Assembly: GCF_011516655.1 (NCBI RefSeq)
Contig: NZ_WOSV01000002.1
Span: forward strand, 372,001-436,000
Reading direction: 5' to 3'
Source of the DNA: Acetobacter thailandicus
GTDB lineage: Bacteria > Pseudomonadota > Alphaproteobacteria > Acetobacterales > Acetobacteraceae
Length of the DNA: 64,000 nucleotides
The first letter of the stretch is position 1, and every line of letters begins with the position of its first letter. The notes beneath the pieces are model-generated. The model worked only from the letters and a program-made list of their open reading frames with translations. It made no database searches and had not been told where the DNA came from. Of the stretch, positions 26,910 through 36,342 are shown one piece after another. The position numbers and the translations under genes are program-made.

Positions 26910-27740
26910 CTACATGTGGAGTATAGTTGTCAGAGCGGTTAATACAGCATGCAAATCCGCTGTCCAGAACGGACGAGGCAAAGTCACACACAAAGAAAAC
27001 AGGGCCGCAGCCGGTGCCGCGAAAATAAGACCGTCAAACCTGTCGAGCAGCCCGCCATGACCAGGCAGAATACTGCCCGAATCTTTTACCCCGATTTTGC
27101 GCTTCACACCACTTTCCGCCAAATCTCCGATCTGCCCTACAACAGCAAGAACACCAGCACAAAATAAAGCTGAGCCCGTAGCAGGGTAATCAGAGGCAGA
27201 AGCGATCAGGAACCCTGTCAGTAAAGCTGCCAGCAAGCCGCCAGCAGAGCCCGACCAGGTTTTACCAGGAGAAATGCGCGGGGCCAGTTTAGGGCCGCCA
27301 AGCATACGTCCGGTCAGATAGGCACAGCTGTCACTGGCGACCACGACACCGATAACAAACAGCACAGGCAAAGCCCCGCCAAGACGCAGCCACAACAAGG
27401 CATTACAGGCCACAACAATCACGCACATAATGGCGCACAGAGGCAGACCAAAAATAAGAGAAGAAAGACAAAAAAGCGGGAAGGCGTTCCAGTGGCCAGT
27501 CACGGCAGCAATCCAGGCGCAGGCGGCCCACAACACATAAAGCCCGCCACGCCACGACCGGGGCGAAACCTTGAAAAGCGTTGCAGCCTCAGCCGCCATC
27601 CCTGCGGTCATGGCAGCAACCATGATCTTATAGGGCCAGTCACCGGCCCATATACAAAAAGCACCAACAGCTCCAAGCATAATGCCTGAGAGTGTACGAA
27701 CTTTTAAGTCACGCCAGGCGTTACTTTTTTCAGCACTCAT
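26910..27740 (-). CDS. cdsA: Phosphatidate cytidylyltransferase
   Basis: It makes CDP-diacylglycerol, the precursor of all phospholipids, in the inner membrane. About seven hydrophobic segments are present. The C-terminal CDP-alcohol-type signature is visible as KRKIGVKDSG followed by LPGHGGLLDRFDG. The length of 276 is normal. Its ATG overlaps the uppS stop by four bases (ATGA), so the two are translationally coupled. Confidence 0.95.
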   Translation of the reverse strand: MSAEKSNAWRDLKVRTLSGIMLGAVGAFCIWAGDWPYKIMVAAMTAGMAAEAATLFKVSPRSWRGGLYVLWAACAWIAAVTGHWNAFPLFCLSSLIFGLPLCAIMCVIVVACNALLWLRLGGALPVLFVIGVVVASDSCAYLTGRMLGGPKLAPRISPGKTWSGSAGGLLAALLTGFLIASASDYPATGSALFCAGVLAVVGQIGDLAESGVKRKIGVKDSGSILPGHGGLLDRFDGLIFAAPAAALFSLCVTLPRPFWTADLHAVLTALTTILHM

Positions 27741-28477
27741 GCTGACGGCCTGACACCAAAGCGGCGCTCACGGCGGGCATAATGATCTAACACAGCAGCA
27801 AAGTGCCTTTCATTAAAGTCTGGCCAGAACACGTCCAGAAACACCAGCTCTGCATATGCACTCTGCCACAGTAAAAAATTTGAAAGGCGATACTCCCCGC
27901 TTGTCCTTACGACAACATCAGGATCGGGGACGCCTGACGTCCACAAATGTTGTGAAAACTCTAATTCTGTAATCTGCTCCGCTGCCATTTCACCACGCTG
28001 AACGGACAGTGCCAGACGCTGAGCCGCCTGAACGATATCCCCCCGCCCACCGTAAGACAGAGCAAGCAAAAGGGTAATGCGCGTATTTTTACTGGTTAAT
28101 TTCTCAGCACGATCCAGCTCGACCCTCAGGTCAGAATCAAAACGCGATAAATCACCAATGAAACGTATTCTGACCCCTTCCTGATGCAGGCCTGCAATTT
28201 TATGCCGCAGGTAATAACGCATCAGGCTGGTAAGGTCAGAAACCTCCTGCGGTTCGCGCGACCAGTTTTCGGAAGAAAACGCATATAATGTCAGATAATC
28301 CACACCGCGGGCCACAGCAGCACGCAGGCAACGGGTTACTGCCTCTGCCCCGGCTTTATGCCCGGCCAGACGTGGCAGACCCCGCTCTGCAGCCCACCGG
28401 CCGTTTCCATCCATGATGACCGCAACATGCGTCGGAACAGAGACTTTTTCTTTTTCACGTGTTTTTTCGGCTGACAT
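27737..28477 (-). CDS. uppS: Undecaprenyl diphosphate synthase
   Basis: A cis-prenyltransferase that makes the C55 lipid carrier for peptidoglycan and O-antigen. The catalytic Asp is at about 23 in VAVIMDGNGRWA, and the conserved YAFSSENWSR and RTSGEYRLSNFLLWQ segments follow. The ATG at 28477 is used; a GTG one codon earlier is possible. The product is about 246 residues. Its neighbours are frr upstream and cdsA downstream. Confidence 0.96.
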   Translation of the reverse strand: MSAEKTREKEKVSVPTHVAVIMDGNGRWAAERGLPRLAGHKAGAEAVTRCLRAAVARGVDYLTLYAFSSENWSREPQEVSDLTSLMRYYLRHKIAGLHQEGVRIRFIGDLSRFDSDLRVELDRAEKLTSKNTRITLLLALSYGGRGDIVQAAQRLALSVQRGEMAAEQITELEFSQHLWTSGVPDPDVVVRTSGEYRLSNFLLWQSAYAELVFLDVFWPDFNERHFAAVLDHYARRERRFGVRPSA

Positions 28478-28507
28478 CACGGCTTTTAATCTGATCGCGC
28501 TTGCACA

Positions 28508-29071
28508 TTAAACCTGTTTGATCTCACGATCCTTATCAGCCAGCATGTCATCAACTTTTTTAACATACTGATCCGTCAGTTTCTGGATCGCATCAGACCA
28601 GACCTTAACATCGTCCTGGCTGATATCGCCTTTTTTCTCACTGGCTTTCGATTTATCCATGCCATCGCGGCGTACACCACGCACTGCGATCTTGGCACCT
28701 TCAGCATAACGAGCTGCTGCACGAGCCAGCTCATGACGACGCTCTTCCGTCAGCTGGGGAATGGGCACACGCACAATCTGACCATCAGCGGCAGGGTTAA
28801 GCCCCAGACCAGAATCACGAATTGCGCGCTCCACAGCAGCAACGGCACCGCGATCCCACACCTGTACAGTCAGCATACGTGCTTCTGGCACTGCAATCGA
28901 CCCAACCTGTGTCAGCGGCACTTCGCTGCCATAAACCTCAACTCTTACAGGCTCAAGAAGAGCCGGGCTGGCACGACCGGAGCGCAGGCCGGCAAAATCA
29001 CGTCGCAGGCTCTCCAGCGCGCCGTCCATCCGGCGGGTCAGGTCTTCGGTCAGAGCATTCAGTTCAGACAC
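28508..29071 (-). CDS. frr: Ribosome recycling factor
   Basis: It splits post-termination ribosomes together with EF-G. It shows the three-helix-bundle sequence with GLRSGRASPALLEPVRVEVY, the LGLNPAADGQIVRVPIP hinge region and the family ending VKKVDDMLADKDREI. The length of 187 is typical. The start is GTG at 29071, preceded by GGAGGAG at good spacing. It follows pyrH, as in nearly all bacteria. Confidence 0.97.
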   Translation of the reverse strand: MSELNALTEDLTRRMDGALESLRRDFAGLRSGRASPALLEPVRVEVYGSEVPLTQVGSIAVPEARMLTVQVWDRGAVAAVERAIRDSGLGLNPAADGQIVRVPIPQLTEERRHELARAAARYAEGAKIAVRGVRRDGMDKSKASEKKGDISQDDVKVWSDAIQKLTDQYVKKVDDMLADKDREIKQV

Positions 29072-29149
29072 GGTTTTCTCCTCCGTTTAGCAGGCAGCCG
29101 AAGCTGCCTTTATTATATCAGGTCGCACCTCAGAACAGGCAGCAGCCTG

Positions 29150-29887
29150 TCAGGATGCCTCAATAATCTTTGTAAAGGGGCCTTCGCCACGCATAACACG
29201 AGCGAAAGACCCGGCCTCACCAATATTAAAAACAATAATAGGCAGCTTATTCTCACGTGACAGGCTGATTGCAGCCGCGTCCATCACGTTGAGATCATGC
29301 GCAAGCACATCCATATAGCTCAGCTGATCATAGCGCTTTGCTGACGGATCTTTTTTCGGATCTGCAGAATAAACGCCATCAACCTGCGTACCTTTAAGCA
29401 GCACATCGCACTCCATCTCGGCAGCACGCAGCGCAGCGGCTGTATCTGTCGTGAAGAAGGGGTTGCCTGTGCCGGCTGCAAAAATAACAACGCGCCCTTT
29501 TTCCATATGCCTTACGGCACGGCGACGGATGTAGGGTTCTGCGATAGAAGACATATCAATAGCTGACATCACGCGGGTTGGCAGCTCTTCACGCTCAAGC
29601 GCATTCTGCAAAAGCAATGCGTTAATAACTGTTGCCAGCATGCCCGCGTAGTCACCCTGGGCGCGGTCCATCCCTTTTGCAGCAGCAGCAACACCACGAA
29701 AAATATTGCCACCACCAACAACCAGACACACCTCAACACCGCTGTGCACAACGGCGGCAACATCTGAAGCAATACGCTCTACAGTTTTCTGATCAACCCC
29801 AAAGGCACCGCCGCCCATCAGGGCCTCACCCGAAACTTTGAGCAGGACACGTTTACGATCTGGCTTTTCGCCTGTTAACATTGTCAT
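29150..29887 (-). CDS. pyrH: UMP kinase
   Basis: It phosphorylates UMP to UDP; the bacterial enzyme is a hexamer of the amino acid kinase fold, regulated by GTP and UTP. It shows [14 protein letters not shown] at the N terminus, [10 protein letters not shown], and [20 protein letters not shown]. The length is 245; an ATG two codons in (29881) has better spacing from the GAGGG site and may be the real start. The rpsB-tsf pair that usually precedes pyrH is not here; era is upstream instead. Confidence 0.96.
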   Translation of the reverse strand: MTMLTGEKPDRKRVLLKVSGEALMGGGAFGVDQKTVERIASDVAAVVHSGVEVCLVVGGGNIFRGVAAAAKGMDRAQGDYAGMLATVINALLLQNALEREELPTRVMSAIDMSSIAEPYIRRRAVRHMEKGRVVIFAAGTGNPFFTTDTAAALRAAEMECDVLLKGTQVDGVYSADPKKDPSAKRYDQLSYMDVLAHDLNVMDAAAISLSRENKLPIIVFNIGEAGSFARVMRGEGPFTKIIEAS

Positions 29888-29991
29888 TTGCCCTCGACCA
29901 TTCCTGAGAAATTCCGGCCCGGCGCATAACCGGGCCTGTGTGGCTCTTTCTTATCCTTCATGAGCGTATGCCACAAGCGGTCATAGGTTCT

Positions 29992-30891
29992 TTATGGCAC
30001 GTCATCCAGGCCAATAGCACGCAAACGCGCGCGCTCTTCATCCCAGCCTGAACGCTCTTTCACATTCAGGAAGAGATGGCAGGGGCGTTCAAGAAGTTCA
30101 GAAAGCTGCCGGCGGGCACGTTCGCCGATCTGACGAATTTTCTGGCCACGCTCACCAATCAGAATCGCTTTATGCCCGGTACGTGACACATAAATAACGG
30201 CATCAATACGTACTGAACCATCAGGGCGCTCTTTGTAGCTTTCGGTTTCAACTGTGGCACCATAAGGCACTTCTTCATGCGTTTGCAGAAAAACCTGTTC
30301 GCGCACAATTTCAGCAGCAAGAAGACGATCGGGCAAATCTGTCAGATCATCTTCAGGGTAAAGATAAGGCCCCTCAGGCAGGGTCTCTGCCAGGCGGTCG
30401 AGCAGATCATCAACCCCCTGCCCTGAACGGGCACTGACCATAAACACATGCTCAACCGGCAGTTTTTCTGTCACTGCTGCTGTCAGAGGCAACAAAGCCT
30501 GGCGCTGCACCAGGTCCGTTTTATTCAAAACCAGCCAGACTTTACGTTTTGTCTCTGCGAGACGTGCAATAATTTCCTGCACAGCCTCTGTCAGGCCAGA
30601 TTTTGCATCAATCAGCAACATGGTGATGTCAGCATCTTCCGCACCGGTCCAGGCAGCGGCAACCATAGCCCGGTCAAGCTTACGACGCGGACGAAAAATT
30701 CCGGGAGTATCAACCAGAAGAATCTGCGTTTTTTCACGCATAAGAATGCCCAGAACCCTGAAGCGGGTTGTCTGAGCTTTCGGGCTGACAATAGACAGTT
30801 TTACCCCCGCCATACAGTTAAGCAGGGTCGATTTTCCGGCGTTTGGTGCACCAACCAGAGCAGCAAAACCACAACGTGTTACATCAGCCAT
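29992..30891 (-). CDS. era: GTPase Era
   Basis: An essential GTPase that binds the 3' end of 16S rRNA and checks 30S maturation. G1 GAPNAGKST is at 14-22; DTPGI, NKTD and the C-terminal KH domain (GERGQKIRQIGERARRQL) are clear. The ATG at 30891 gives the standard MADVTRCGFAALVG start with a GGAAGG ribosome site; the frame stays open for 129 codons upstream, but that is an out-of-frame reading of rnc. The product is 299 residues. It overlaps the rnc end by 8 nt. Confidence 0.96.
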   Translation of the reverse strand: MADVTRCGFAALVGAPNAGKSTLLNCMAGVKLSIVSPKAQTTRFRVLGILMREKTQILLVDTPGIFRPRRKLDRAMVAAAWTGAEDADITMLLIDAKSGLTEAVQEIIARLAETKRKVWLVLNKTDLVQRQALLPLTAAVTEKLPVEHVFMVSARSGQGVDDLLDRLAETLPEGPYLYPEDDLTDLPDRLLAAEIVREQVFLQTHEEVPYGATVETESYKERPDGSVRIDAVIYVSRTGHKAILIGERGQKIRQIGERARRQLSELLERPCHLFLNVKERSGWDEERARLRAIGLDDVP

Positions 30892-31630
30892 TTTTTTTAC
30901 CTTCCAGCTGCTCAAGCAGGCTTGCTGCGGCTGCGCTCTCCGCCGCCCGCTTGCTGCCTGCCCGACCTGACCCGCTCTGGCCACCAGCTTCAACTTCAAC
31001 AACAAAAGAAGGAGCGTGTGACGGCCCTTCTGCAACAACAACCTTATAAACAGGCAAAGCCTGACCTCTGGCCAGAACCCATTCCTGCAAAGCTGTTTTG
31101 GGGTCTTTGGGCGGACGGGCCTGCGCTTCCAGCAGGGAAGACCAGCCTTTGCGCACAATTTTACGCGCAGGAGACAAGCCGCCATCAAGGAAAACAGCAC
31201 CCAGAACAGCTTCCATGGCATCAGCCAGAACGCTGGCTGTTGCCTGAACACCAGCACGCGCCTCGTGCGCGGCAACACTCAGACTGTCTGTCAGCTCAAA
31301 AGCACCAGCGACCTCAACCAGCATAGTACGTGACACCAGATGAGCAAGACGTGCCCCCAAAGCTCCTTCCTGCTCGCCGGGGTACCGCTCCAGAAGCCAC
31401 TCAGCCATCAGCAGCCCCAGAACACGGTCGCCTATAAACTCAAGGCGCTCATTGGAGCCGACGCCTTTAAGTTTCTGACCACGCCTGCGGCCACCGGCGT
31501 TCTGATACGCTGCAGAACGATGGGTGAGAGCCTCAAAAAGCAGCTCCGGTTTTTTAAAAATATACCCAAGACGCTGTTGTAAAGCGTCAATGGGGGGCTG
31601 CGGCACAAGGCCGCCAGCAACAGATGTCAC
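30884..31630 (-). CDS. rnc: Ribonuclease III
   Basis: It cleaves double-stranded RNA in rRNA processing and mRNA decay. The signature NERLEFIGDRVLG is at 60-72 with catalytic Glu64 and Asp68, and the second acidic set lies in ADAMEAVLGAVFLDGG. The C-terminal double-stranded RNA binding domain (about 165-245) ends GSKRAAESAAAASLLEQLE. The start is GTG, overlapping the lepB stop (GTGA). The order lepB-rnc-era is the classical proteobacterial one. Confidence 0.96.
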   Translation of the reverse strand: MTSVAGGLVPQPPIDALQQRLGYIFKKPELLFEALTHRSAAYQNAGGRRRGQKLKGVGSNERLEFIGDRVLGLLMAEWLLERYPGEQEGALGARLAHLVSRTMLVEVAGAFELTDSLSVAAHEARAGVQATASVLADAMEAVLGAVFLDGGLSPARKIVRKGWSSLLEAQARPPKDPKTALQEWVLARGQALPVYKVVVAEGPSHAPSFVVEVEAGGQSGSGRAGSKRAAESAAAASLLEQLEGKKNG

Positions 31631-32436
31631 GTCAAACTCCGAAATAAATGTGCCCAGCGAATTTCCGCCGGCCAGTGCCAGAACTGCCAGGCCGGGGCGA
31701 TGCTATCAAACGAGAAGAAGATGAATTTAGCCTGACCAACGAGATTTTGCATTGGCACAAAACCGAGATCATGCGGGTCATCACCCATAAAGCGGCTGTC
31801 GGCACTGTTATCGCGGTTATCACCCATCATGAACAGATGCCCTGGCGGCACAACATATTCAGGCGTATTGTTCTGCGCTCCCTGATCCGTCAGCTTCAGC
31901 ACAGAATGCTTTACGGCAGGACGACCATCACTGCCGGGCAGAATCTCTTCACAGACCTGGCCATTTTCCGGCTCATGCGTTTCATCCACAGCAACATAAG
32001 GGTGCGGATCAATACAGGGCACAAGCTGGTCATTAAGGTAAAGCTGCCCCCCGGTCACGCGGATCCGGTCGCCGGGGAGGCCAATAACGCGCTTGATATA
32101 ATCGATTGACGTATCTTTAGTGAAACGAAAAACCGCCACATCTCCCCGATGCGGCACTGCGCCCCATATACGACCATTAAATAAATCGAAGTTCATCGGA
32201 AAAGAATAACGTGAGTAGCCGTAACTATATTTACTCACAAAAATATAATCACCAACCTGAAGAGTCGGGATCATTGAACCGGACGGAATGAAAAACGACT
32301 GAAACACAAAAGTACGCAGCACAAGCACGACAATAAAGGCCGTACCAAGCGTGCGCACATACTCCATGACAACCTGAGCCGTTGTTTTTGTCTCACCTTC
32401 TTTGTTTTCGGAAGGCTGATGTTCCGGCATATTCAT
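31627..32436 (-). CDS. lepB: Signal peptidase I
   Basis: It removes signal peptides from exported proteins at the periplasmic face. One transmembrane anchor (about 30-48) precedes the catalytic Ser54 in PSGSMIPTL; the general-base Lys115 is in DYIKRVIGLPGDR, and the MGDNRDNSADSR box is present. The length of 269 is typical for alphaproteobacteria. Its end overlaps the rnc start by 4 nt, and acpS lies 19 bp upstream. Confidence 0.96.
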   Translation of the reverse strand: MNMPEHQPSENKEGETKTTAQVVMEYVRTLGTAFIVVLVLRTFVFQSFFIPSGSMIPTLQVGDYIFVSKYSYGYSRYSFPMNFDLFNGRIWGAVPHRGDVAVFRFTKDTSIDYIKRVIGLPGDRIRVTGGQLYLNDQLVPCIDPHPYVAVDETHEPENGQVCEEILPGSDGRPAVKHSVLKLTDQGAQNNTPEYVVPPGHLFMMGDNRDNSADSRFMGDDPHDLGFVPMQNLVGQAKFIFFSFDSIAPAWQFWHWPAEIRWAHLFRSLT

Positions 32437-32455
32437 GATCTGACGCTTTCCTGTC

Positions 32456-32875
32456 TTAATGCTCTTTTGTTATCGGGCGCGACGAAATAATCACCTCAGC
32501 AAAAGCATAGGGCGGCTCGTCTGTCATACTCAGCAGAATATGTGGCTCATGTCCTTCAGGGATTAACGTCATCAGACGTTTGCGGGCGGCACCATAAAGT
32601 TTGAGCGTTGGCTGACCTGATGGCAGATTATCAACAGCGATAAGGCTATGTGCCACACCCATAGCAAACCCGGTACCAAGAGCCTTGGAACAGGCCTCTT
32701 TCGCTGCCCAGCGCTTGGCATAGGCGCCGATACGCGCATGACCGGAACGCCCTTCAGCACGCTCCCGCTCTGCCGTCGTAAACACCCGATCGAGAAAACG
32801 CTGACCAAAGCGGTCAATCACCCCCTCAATGCGGCGCATGTCGCATAAATCGACCCCGGCGGCAATAATCGTCAT
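32456..32875 (-). CDS. acpS: Holo-[acyl-carrier-protein] synthase
   Basis: It transfers 4'-phosphopantetheine from CoA to apo-ACP, enabling fatty acid and lipid A acyl chain synthesis. Magnesium-binding Asp9 is in AAGVDLCDMRRI, and the Glu of the KEACSKALGTG motif is at about 59. The length of 139 is typical. AAGGTGG precedes the ATG. It lies 25 bp after rsh. Confidence 0.95.
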   Translation of the reverse strand: MTIIAAGVDLCDMRRIEGVIDRFGQRFLDRVFTTAERERAEGRSGHARIGAYAKRWAAKEACSKALGTGFAMGVAHSLIAVDNLPSGQPTLKLYGAARKRLMTLIPEGHEPHILLSMTDEPPYAFAEVIISSRPITKEH

Positions 32876-32900
32876 GGTCCACCTTCTTTCACAGGCATGA

Positions 32901-35228
32901 TTATGAGCGTGCCCTGTCAGCCTGTGTCACACCTGAAGCAGCACGCAACCCGCCAATAACCGAAGAAAGATGTCTCAGATCACGAACCTCGACATCAACC
33001 AGAATTTCCATAAAATCAAGCTGACGGTTCACGATCTTCAGATTGACGATAGAAGCATCATATTTAGAAACTGTGTTCGTAACTGTTGCCAAAACCGAAG
33101 AGACATTTTCAGCAATAAGACTGATACGCCCGACCCGCATGGTGCTGGCACCACCCCGGTCCATGGCGTCATAATCCCAGTCAACATCAAGAAAACGCTC
33201 AGGGGTTGCCGCAAAGTTTTCCAGCGTCTGACATACTTTGGTATGCACGGTCACACCACGCCCGGTTGCCACGACGCCCACAATCCGATCACCCGGGAGA
33301 GGATGGCAACAGGCGGCAAAATGTACTGCTATCCCCGCACCCAGACCGACGAGAGGAATATTACCATCAGCGCGCTTCTTCTGGTTACCGCTGGTTCCCG
33401 CCATAAGGCGTGGCCCTGCTGTCCCCAAAACACCAGGTAGCCCGGGCACCATACGCGGAGCACGTACTGCACGCCTTAACTCAGGATAGGTGGCATAAAC
33501 AACATCACGCGCACCAATACTATTGTTGCCAACGGCAACATAAAGGTCATGCAGGCTGTTTTGTTTAAGAGTTTTAAGAACCGGCTCAAGAATTTTCTCT
33601 GAACCGTCAACACCTTCCTGCCTGAAAGCCTTAGCCAGAGCAGAACGCCCGGCATCAAGATATGTCTGCCTTTGCTGTGCTGCCACATAACGACGAATGC
33701 GCGCACGCGCTTTGCCAGTAACAACAAACCGCTCCCACGAGGGGGATGGTGCCCCCCCGCGCGCGGTCATAATTTCAACCTGATCGCCATTTTGCAGCTC
33801 ATAGCGCAGTGGCATCAGGCGGCCATTCACCCTGGCCCCGACACAACTATCGCCAATCTGGCTGTGTACAGCATAGGCGAAGTCAACCGGCGTTGCGCCC
33901 CGCGGCAGAGAGATCAGCTGACCTTTGGGTGAGAAACAAAAAACCTGGTCCTGGTACAGCTCAAGCTTGGTGTTTTCCAGGAACTCATCAGGAGCTGAAG
34001 AGGCTTCAAGAATTTCAAGAAGATCCTGCACCCAGCGCGGCCGCCTGAAACCAGGAGAGCCTTCTGTATTTTCACCACTACCGTCTTTATAAGCCCAGTG
34101 CGCTGCCACACCGTTTTCAGCAATGTCATGCATTGCAGCGGTACGAATCTGCACTTCGATTTTCTGGTTGCGCGGCGAGCGCAGCGTCACACCTGTATGG
34201 ATACTCTGATATCCGTTGACCTTAGGTGTGGAGATATAATCTTTAAAACGCCCGGCAATGACCGAATATGCAGCGTGCACTGCCCCCAGCGCCATATAAC
34301 AGTCTTCACGCGTGTCAACGATCACGCGGAATGCCATGATGTCGGAAAGCTGCTCAAACGCCACATTACGGCGCTGCATCTTATCCCATATCGAGTAAGG
34401 CGATTTTTCACGTCCCGCGACATGAACATTCTTCAGGCCAGCATCGTGGCACAGGCGCAAAAGTTCACGCCTGACATCCTCAATGACATCAGCCCCCTGC
34501 CCGCGCAGATAATTCAGGCGGGCTCTCAGTGTTGCATCGACCTCAGGCTCAATCTGCGCGAAAGACAGATTCTGAAGCTCGGTTTTAACCCGGTCCATAC
34601 CGATACGCTCAGCAAGTGGCGCATAAATATCAAGGGTTTCACGGGCAATACGCTGCCTGCGATCAACGCGCTCCACAAAATGCAGCGTACGCATATTGTG
34701 CAGGCGATCGGCCAGCTTCACCAGAAGGACACGAATATCCTTCGACATAGCCAGCACAAGTTTACGGAAGTTTTCAGCCTGCTTGGTACGGTCCGACTGC
34801 AGCTCAAGCCGTGTCAGCTTGGTTACACCGTCAACCAGCTCAGAAACTGTATCACCAAACTCTGCCCGGAGCTGTTCCTGCGTGACACCGGTATCTTCAA
34901 CCGTATCATGCAGCAAAGCTGTTATTACTGAGGACACGTCAAGCCGGAAACCGGCGAGAATCATCGCAACAGCGAGAGGGTGGGTTATATAAGGGTCACC
35001 ATTATCACGAAGCTGACCCTCATGCGCTTTCTGCGCAACATCGAAGGCCCGCCTGATGGACTCAAGGTCGGCATCAGGTGCATAACCCCGAACGACAGAA
35101 AGCAGTTTATCGCAGGTGACAGGCTTTGCGTCTTTTACCGACACATTCGTGCCGTGAGCGGCTGGCGGAGCTTCAGCTATAACTCCACCGCCCCCGACAT
35201 TCTGATTGCCACTGCCGGCCTGCGTCAC
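32901..35228 (-). CDS. rsh: Bifunctional (p)ppGpp synthetase/hydrolase (Rsh/SpoT type)
   Basis: It sets the stringent-response alarmone level. The HD hydrolase domain has ITHPLAVA and LLHDTVEDT (His107-Asp108) intact. The synthetase domain carries the RxKD motif (GRFKDYIS) of bifunctional enzymes rather than ExDD of RelA, followed by NGYQSIHTGV. A TGS domain (about 410-470, VFCFSPKGQLISLPRGATPV) and a C-terminal ACT domain follow. The 775-residue length matches single Rsh proteins of alphaproteobacteria. The start is GTG, right after rpoZ, as in spoT operons of many proteobacteria. Confidence 0.95.
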   Translation of the reverse strand: MTQAGSGNQNVGGGGVIAEAPPAAHGTNVSVKDAKPVTCDKLLSVVRGYAPDADLESIRRAFDVAQKAHEGQLRDNGDPYITHPLAVAMILAGFRLDVSSVITALLHDTVEDTGVTQEQLRAEFGDTVSELVDGVTKLTRLELQSDRTKQAENFRKLVLAMSKDIRVLLVKLADRLHNMRTLHFVERVDRRQRIARETLDIYAPLAERIGMDRVKTELQNLSFAQIEPEVDATLRARLNYLRGQGADVIEDVRRELLRLCHDAGLKNVHVAGREKSPYSIWDKMQRRNVAFEQLSDIMAFRVIVDTREDCYMALGAVHAAYSVIAGRFKDYISTPKVNGYQSIHTGVTLRSPRNQKIEVQIRTAAMHDIAENGVAAHWAYKDGSGENTEGSPGFRRPRWVQDLLEILEASSAPDEFLENTKLELYQDQVFCFSPKGQLISLPRGATPVDFAYAVHSQIGDSCVGARVNGRLMPLRYELQNGDQVEIMTARGGAPSPSWERFVVTGKARARIRRYVAAQQRQTYLDAGRSALAKAFRQEGVDGSEKILEPVLKTLKQNSLHDLYVAVGNNSIGARDVVYATYPELRRAVRAPRMVPGLPGVLGTAGPRLMAGTSGNQKKRADGNIPLVGLGAGIAVHFAACCHPLPGDRIVGVVATGRGVTVHTKVCQTLENFAATPERFLDVDWDYDAMDRGGASTMRVGRISLIAENVSSVLATVTNTVSKYDASIVNLKIVNRQLDFMEILVDVEVRDLRHLSSVIGGLRAASGVTQADRARS

Positions 35229-35237
35229 TCAGTTCTC

Positions 35238-35609
35238 TTACCGGCGCCCGCGCCCGCTCAGAGCTGCCTCAACAGCACTGGCGTCGTCATGCGCCTCTTC
35301 CTCAGGAGAAATCTCCTGAAGGCCGAAAATATTCTGCTCAGTGGGAACAAGATCCTGCACTTCTTCATCAACAGGCTCAGGCTCAGGCTCACGCGTCTGA
35401 GAACGGATCAGGTCGTTACGCAGCTGTGGCAGCGGCACAGCATCCTGAGCGATTTCACGCAAAGCAACTACCGGGTTCTTATCATTGTCACGATCAACAA
35501 TAAGCTCTTCACCGCGGGAGATATTGCGGGCACGCTGTGCTGCGTACAACACCAGCTCAAAACGATTTGGAACTTTTTCTACGCAGTCTTCAACAGTCAC
35601 GCGGGCCAT
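35238..35609 (-). CDS. rpoZ: RNA polymerase omega subunit
   Basis: It helps fold and assemble the beta' subunit and forms part of a ppGpp site in E. coli polymerase. It begins [20 protein letters not shown], with AAQRARNIS and [10 protein letters not shown], all family hallmarks. The acidic C-terminal tail (Glu/Pro-rich, about 70-115) is typical of alphaproteobacteria. An AGGAGG site precedes the ATG. It lies nine bases upstream of rsh, coupling omega to the alarmone enzyme. Confidence 0.95.
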   Translation of the reverse strand: MARVTVEDCVEKVPNRFELVLYAAQRARNISRGEELIVDRDNDKNPVVALREIAQDAVPLPQLRNDLIRSQTREPEPEPVDEEVQDLVPTEQNIFGLQEISPEEEAHDDASAVEAALSGRGRR

Positions 35610-35692
35610 TGTGAAGAGCCTCCTGACACTAGCACTTTAAAAAACAGAGGAACCTTCTTAGCGCATTATGCAAGCCTAAGAAAAGACCCCTT

Positions 35693-36211
35693 TCAGACAA
35701 TTCTTCTGATTTCCTGCTCAGAAACCTGCTGAACCAGCTTTTTTATCCCGACACCACTCACGGGGTGCACCCAGTCAGGCGCAACATCACAAAGGGGCAT
35801 CATAACAAAAGCACGCTCATGCGCTCTGGGATGCGGTAAAATAAGCACCGGATCATCCTGACACAGATCACCATAAGCAATGATATCGAGATCGAGCGTG
35901 CGCGCCGCATTAGCAACGGAACGCTGACGACCAAAATCCTGCTCCACTCCCTGCAAAACATGCAGCAGCTCATAAGAACCCAGAGTTGTCAGCAGACGGA
36001 TAACACCATTGACATAAGGGGGCTGCCCTGATGGCGGAACAGGCGCACTTTCATACCATGATGAAACCTGAATATCCTCAACACCGGCAACCTGTTTCAG
36101 AACCCCTGCCGCCTCCTGGCACGCAGATAACGGACTCCCCTGAGCTGAAGGCAGATTAGCACCCACCGCAACCAAAGCTGTTACAAGCTTTTTTTCAGGT
36201 TTTATTTTCAA
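35693..36211 (-). CDS. folK: 6-hydroxymethyl-7,8-dihydropterin pyrophosphokinase
   Basis: It transfers pyrophosphate from ATP to the pterin in folate synthesis. It shows ALVAVGANLPSAQGSP at the N terminus, SSWYESAPVPPSGQPPYVNG, and the metal/ATP motif ARTLDLDIIAYG followed by LPHPRAHERAFVMMPL. The length of 172 is normal. It may be the first gene of the folK-rpoZ-rsh run; the spacer to rpoZ is 83 bp. Confidence 0.95.
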   Translation of the reverse strand: MKIKPEKKLVTALVAVGANLPSAQGSPLSACQEAAGVLKQVAGVEDIQVSSWYESAPVPPSGQPPYVNGVIRLLTTLGSYELLHVLQGVEQDFGRQRSVANAARTLDLDIIAYGDLCQDDPVLILPHPRAHERAFVMMPLCDVAPDWVHPVSGVGIKKLVQQVSEQEIRRIV

Positions 36212-36342
36212 CTATATTCCCCTGCAGCAGGTTGTCAGATAATCTCCGCTTCCCTTATATTAATAAAACAACTGACACGGGAATTTTTAACTAATTTTAA
36301 CAATTTTACATTTCGTTAATAATTATGAGGATATACTCTCTT

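Noticed and set aside
30892-31278. 129-residue N-terminal extension of Era
   Set aside because: It is the rnc coding sequence read in another frame; the canonical Era start with a ribosome site is at 30891.
30448-31326. 292-codon plus-strand frame opposite era and rnc
   Set aside because: The product is Gln/Pro/Ala low-complexity sequence, as expected from the reverse of Leu/Ala-rich genes; both genes beneath are clearly real.
34098-34931. Long open frame on the plus strand opposite rsh
   Set aside because: It lies entirely antisense to the conserved HD and synthetase domains; its translation has no family-like motifs and no ribosome site.
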